A stretch of DNA of 64,000 nucleotides, from positions 806,001 to 870,000 of the forward strand of contig NZ_AQYJ01000029.1 of assembly GCF_000380565.1 (NCBI RefSeq), written 5' to 3'. Position 1 is the stretch's first letter, and each line of letters opens with the position of its first letter. The notes beneath the pieces were generated by a model. That model made no database searches. It was not told the DNA's origin and worked only from the letters and a program-made list of their open reading frames with translations. The DNA comes from Microbulbifer variabilis ATCC 700307. GTDB taxonomy: Bacteria > Pseudomonadota > Gammaproteobacteria > Pseudomonadales > Cellvibrionaceae. Positions 62,154 to 64,000 of this stretch are shown here, in pieces. The translations under genes and the position numbers were made by a program.

Positions 62154-62476
62154 TCACTTGATCTTCCCCCAGACAACTGCAACAAGTCGAGCCCTAATAA
62201 TGATCGCGGCCAACAGCGGATTGCTTGACGAAGATAATCGCCCCATTAACGCGCCGGCGCCACATGTTGTGATAGTCGCGGCGGTTGGCCCATGAGGATA
62301 ACATCGAGGCCGTTGTGACGGTGCTTGATGCAGCGCTTCCATTCTGGGTTGAGCTTCTCGCGGCCAGATGGGAAGAGGTTTTGTATCTCACCGACAAAGA
62401 TAAAGACATCATTGCCTGACGCCCCAAAAATACTTTGCTTCTGTAGGCCCGCCCTCTTCTCAACATCTAGCCCCAC
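62154..62476 (-). pseudogene. Second Zot-like fragment
   Basis: The minus-strand frame starting at 62476 reads FGASGNDVFIFVGEIQNLFP, then KLNPEWKRCIKHRHNGLDVI and LMGQPPRLSQHVA. After a one-frame shift it continues VNGAIIFVKQSAVGRDHY. The order of EIQNLFP and KHRHNGLDVILMGQPP matches the second half of the Zot ATPase domain, here in a different subfamily from 56538-57722. It is short, frameshifted and has no Walker A. Confidence 0.6.
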
Positions 62477-62746
62477 ATCGTGATAAACATAGATTAAAAG
62501 CTATTCGATCATAACGCGAGGAAAGCAGCTTAGTTATGGAAGCTTATCGTGATCGATGCTTTCGATTGGTAACAACCCGTCGCCCTTTCTAGGGTTCGCT
62601 TGGAGTACCAGGTACAGTTCACTGAGACACCTAATTTAGGAAATGAAATTCCTCAACAATTTGCAATTAGTGAACTGCCTCCCGGATTTCTCTTTATTCG
62701 CTTAGCAGGCTTGGGGATATACTTCGCTTACCCATAATACTTCCTT

Positions 62747-63709
62747 TCAAGTTATTTCCAAGGTAAGTAGTGCTACGTCATGTGCAAACCATGCCAGCGA
62801 GTCTGCATTGTTAACCGCTTCCATCTCGCCAATTTGTTGCATGGTTTTAGCCGCCGGATTTTGTCCACGAAGTTGATTTAATGCCTGATCTACAACACGC
62901 GCATTTGCTTTAGCTTCTTTATTGTTATCATTTTTCAGCTCTTCCAGATAAATGTTCTTCAATATACTACAGCTCCTGATGGCTTCATCTAATTTCCCCA
63001 AAATGCTTCCATCATCCTTGAAGTACGCATGATCCACTGTTTCCGCGAATCTATGTGTTGCCTCGTGTATCAGAGTGATAACGCAGTATTGCCTACCTTT
63101 TGGCCAAATTTTATTGAAATTCAAGTGAATGGGGTAATAGAGAGGTTTCTCATACCCCCCCCCATTGAGTTGCCCTCCCAATAAAGTCGACACCCAGCCG
63201 TTTTTCTGATCCCATTTCGTTTTCCTTATCTTATATGCTTGTTTGGCAGCTTTGGGCCAACTTTCTAAAAAGTCCTCCCACACAAAACCCGCATAATGTT
63301 CCGTGGGGTCTCCCTTACACGTTGCCCACGAGGCATAAGTCAAAGCTTTTGCCAAGTAAGGCATCTGTTCCCTATCCGCAAGATCCACCCCACTAAACAG
63401 ACCCGACTTAGTTCTCATTAACCGGCTAAGTATCGCATTTAAACAAGCCCTGTATCTTTCTTGTGAACAATCTGAGGGAAGACCGAAGTAGTAGGAAAGT
63501 AAATTACGAAATCTATCTGAAACATTATCAGGTTGAACAAGGGCTGTGGTGCACGTTGGTATCGCCACATCGAAAATTTCCTGCGCGTCATCCAGCCAAC
63601 TTCCACATGTTGTTTTCACTTTCGTTTTAAACTGGGGCAGTTCACTATCATTGACCCACACATTAAATTTCACCTCATACTTGGTGCTGCGACTGATTAA
63701 ATTTGTCAT
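62747..63709 (-). CDS. Putative aspzincin (M35-like) zinc metallopeptidase
   Basis: The 320-residue protein contains LIHEATHRFAETVDHAYF, a HExxH zinc site (His215, Glu216, His219), and near the C terminus NNADSLAWFAHDV with Asp303, resembling the NADSYAxF motif of deuterolysin/lysine-specific metalloendopeptidases. It carries eight cysteines and no signal peptide. M35-like domains of this kind occur in secreted proteases and in toxin domains of polymorphic-toxin and contractile-secretion systems. Substrate and delivery are unknown; the missing signal peptide suggests a non-Sec route. Confidence 0.65.
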   Translation of the reverse strand: MTNLISRSTKYEVKFNVWVNDSELPQFKTKVKTTCGSWLDDAQEIFDVAIPTCTTALVQPDNVSDRFRNLLSYYFGLPSDCSQERYRACLNAILSRLMRTKSGLFSGVDLADREQMPYLAKALTYASWATCKGDPTEHYAGFVWEDFLESWPKAAKQAYKIRKTKWDQKNGWVSTLLGGQLNGGGYEKPLYYPIHLNFNKIWPKGRQYCVITLIHEATHRFAETVDHAYFKDDGSILGKLDEAIRSCSILKNIYLEELKNDNNKEAKANARVVDQALNQLRGQNPAAKTMQQIGEMEAVNNADSLAWFAHDVALLTLEIT

Positions 63710-64000
63710 AATTATTTACCTACAATCCTTTATTTTTAATTAATAACTTCAATTCATTCACGCAGCGAGTAGATCATCTCACTGCCCCATAAATAATTCT
63801 TTCGGATTTCTTCCACCCCTGCTTGCTCTTGGTCGACGGTTTAATCGGTTCATAATATATACACCATGATAAGCAATGATGACGTGAAGCTTAACCGCCA
63901 ATCAAAACTGTCGGACATCCGATTACGATCTTGCCTCCATGGCCAGTTGTATCTCCCATGCGGGCAGCAGGCTTCTTTTGTAGCAATACGGTAGTACTAC
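63710..64000. other. Window end without recognised features
   Basis: No gene start, RNA or repeat is recognised in the last 290 bases; they hold the promoter of the minus-strand peptidase gene. Confidence 0.35.

Overview
The window looks like chromosomal DNA of a marine gammaproteobacterium, possibly of the Microbulbifer/Cellvibrionales type. That placement is inference from gene content: a large Rhs protein, a Tat-exported PhoD phosphatase, DbpA, a CusBA-type metal pump, CsrA and exported hydrolases. No rRNA, tRNA or CRISPR array was recognised. Most of the window is accessory DNA, patched with mobile elements and gene remnants.

Region 1 (1-13.7 kb) is a polymorphic-toxin locus invaded by a mobile element. 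A large rhs gene, cut by the left window edge, ends in a variable C-terminal tip and is followed by a small membrane protein (candidate immunity). Next comes a roughly 5.5 kb element (about 5023-10527) with an XRE repressor, a CHC2/TOPRIM primase-helicase broken by a frameshift, a tyrosine recombinase and a small acidic protein. Its right end has three consecutive tetraloop hairpins. A second copy at 11512-11925 keeps only the two ends. Each right end leads in frame into an orphan Rhs-type tip followed by a small membrane protein, so the layout is tip/immunity - element - tip/immunity - mini-element - tip/immunity. A degenerate transposase fragment and an orphan csrA close the region.

Region 2 (14.7-25.3 kb) is mainly metabolic: a PhoD phosphatase, an aldehyde dehydrogenase, an exported beta-lactamase-fold hydrolase, an aldo/keto reductase divergent from a LysR regulator, a GFA-like protein divergent from a second LysR regulator, and a DUF3179-type membrane protein. 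Region 3 (25.3-29.5 kb) holds a decayed IS3-family transposase, then a DUF2235 lipase-like protein and a multidomain peptidoglycan-active protein that may be an effector pair. Region 4 (29.6-36.5 kb) has dbpA and a cusA/cusB heavy-metal efflux operon with a Cys-rich exported protein but no outer-membrane channel gene.

Region 5 (37-47.2 kb) has a few orphan genes and then two divergent sets: PaaK-like adenylating enzyme, O-methyltransferase, GNAT and CoA-transferase on the minus strand; TauD-type dioxygenase, pyroglutamyl peptidase and SMP-30 lactonase on the plus strand. Together they could make or degrade a small molecule. Region 6 (47.3-54.4 kb) has a 1161-residue exported protein with a fascin-like C terminus, an SSB and two unknown genes. 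Region 7 (54.7-62.5 kb) carries two remnants of filamentous-phage (inovirus) type, each with a tyrosine recombinase and a broken zot-like gene, on either side of an exported amidohydrolase and a di-haem cytochrome c peroxidase. The window ends with a putative aspzincin-type (M35-like) metallopeptidase.
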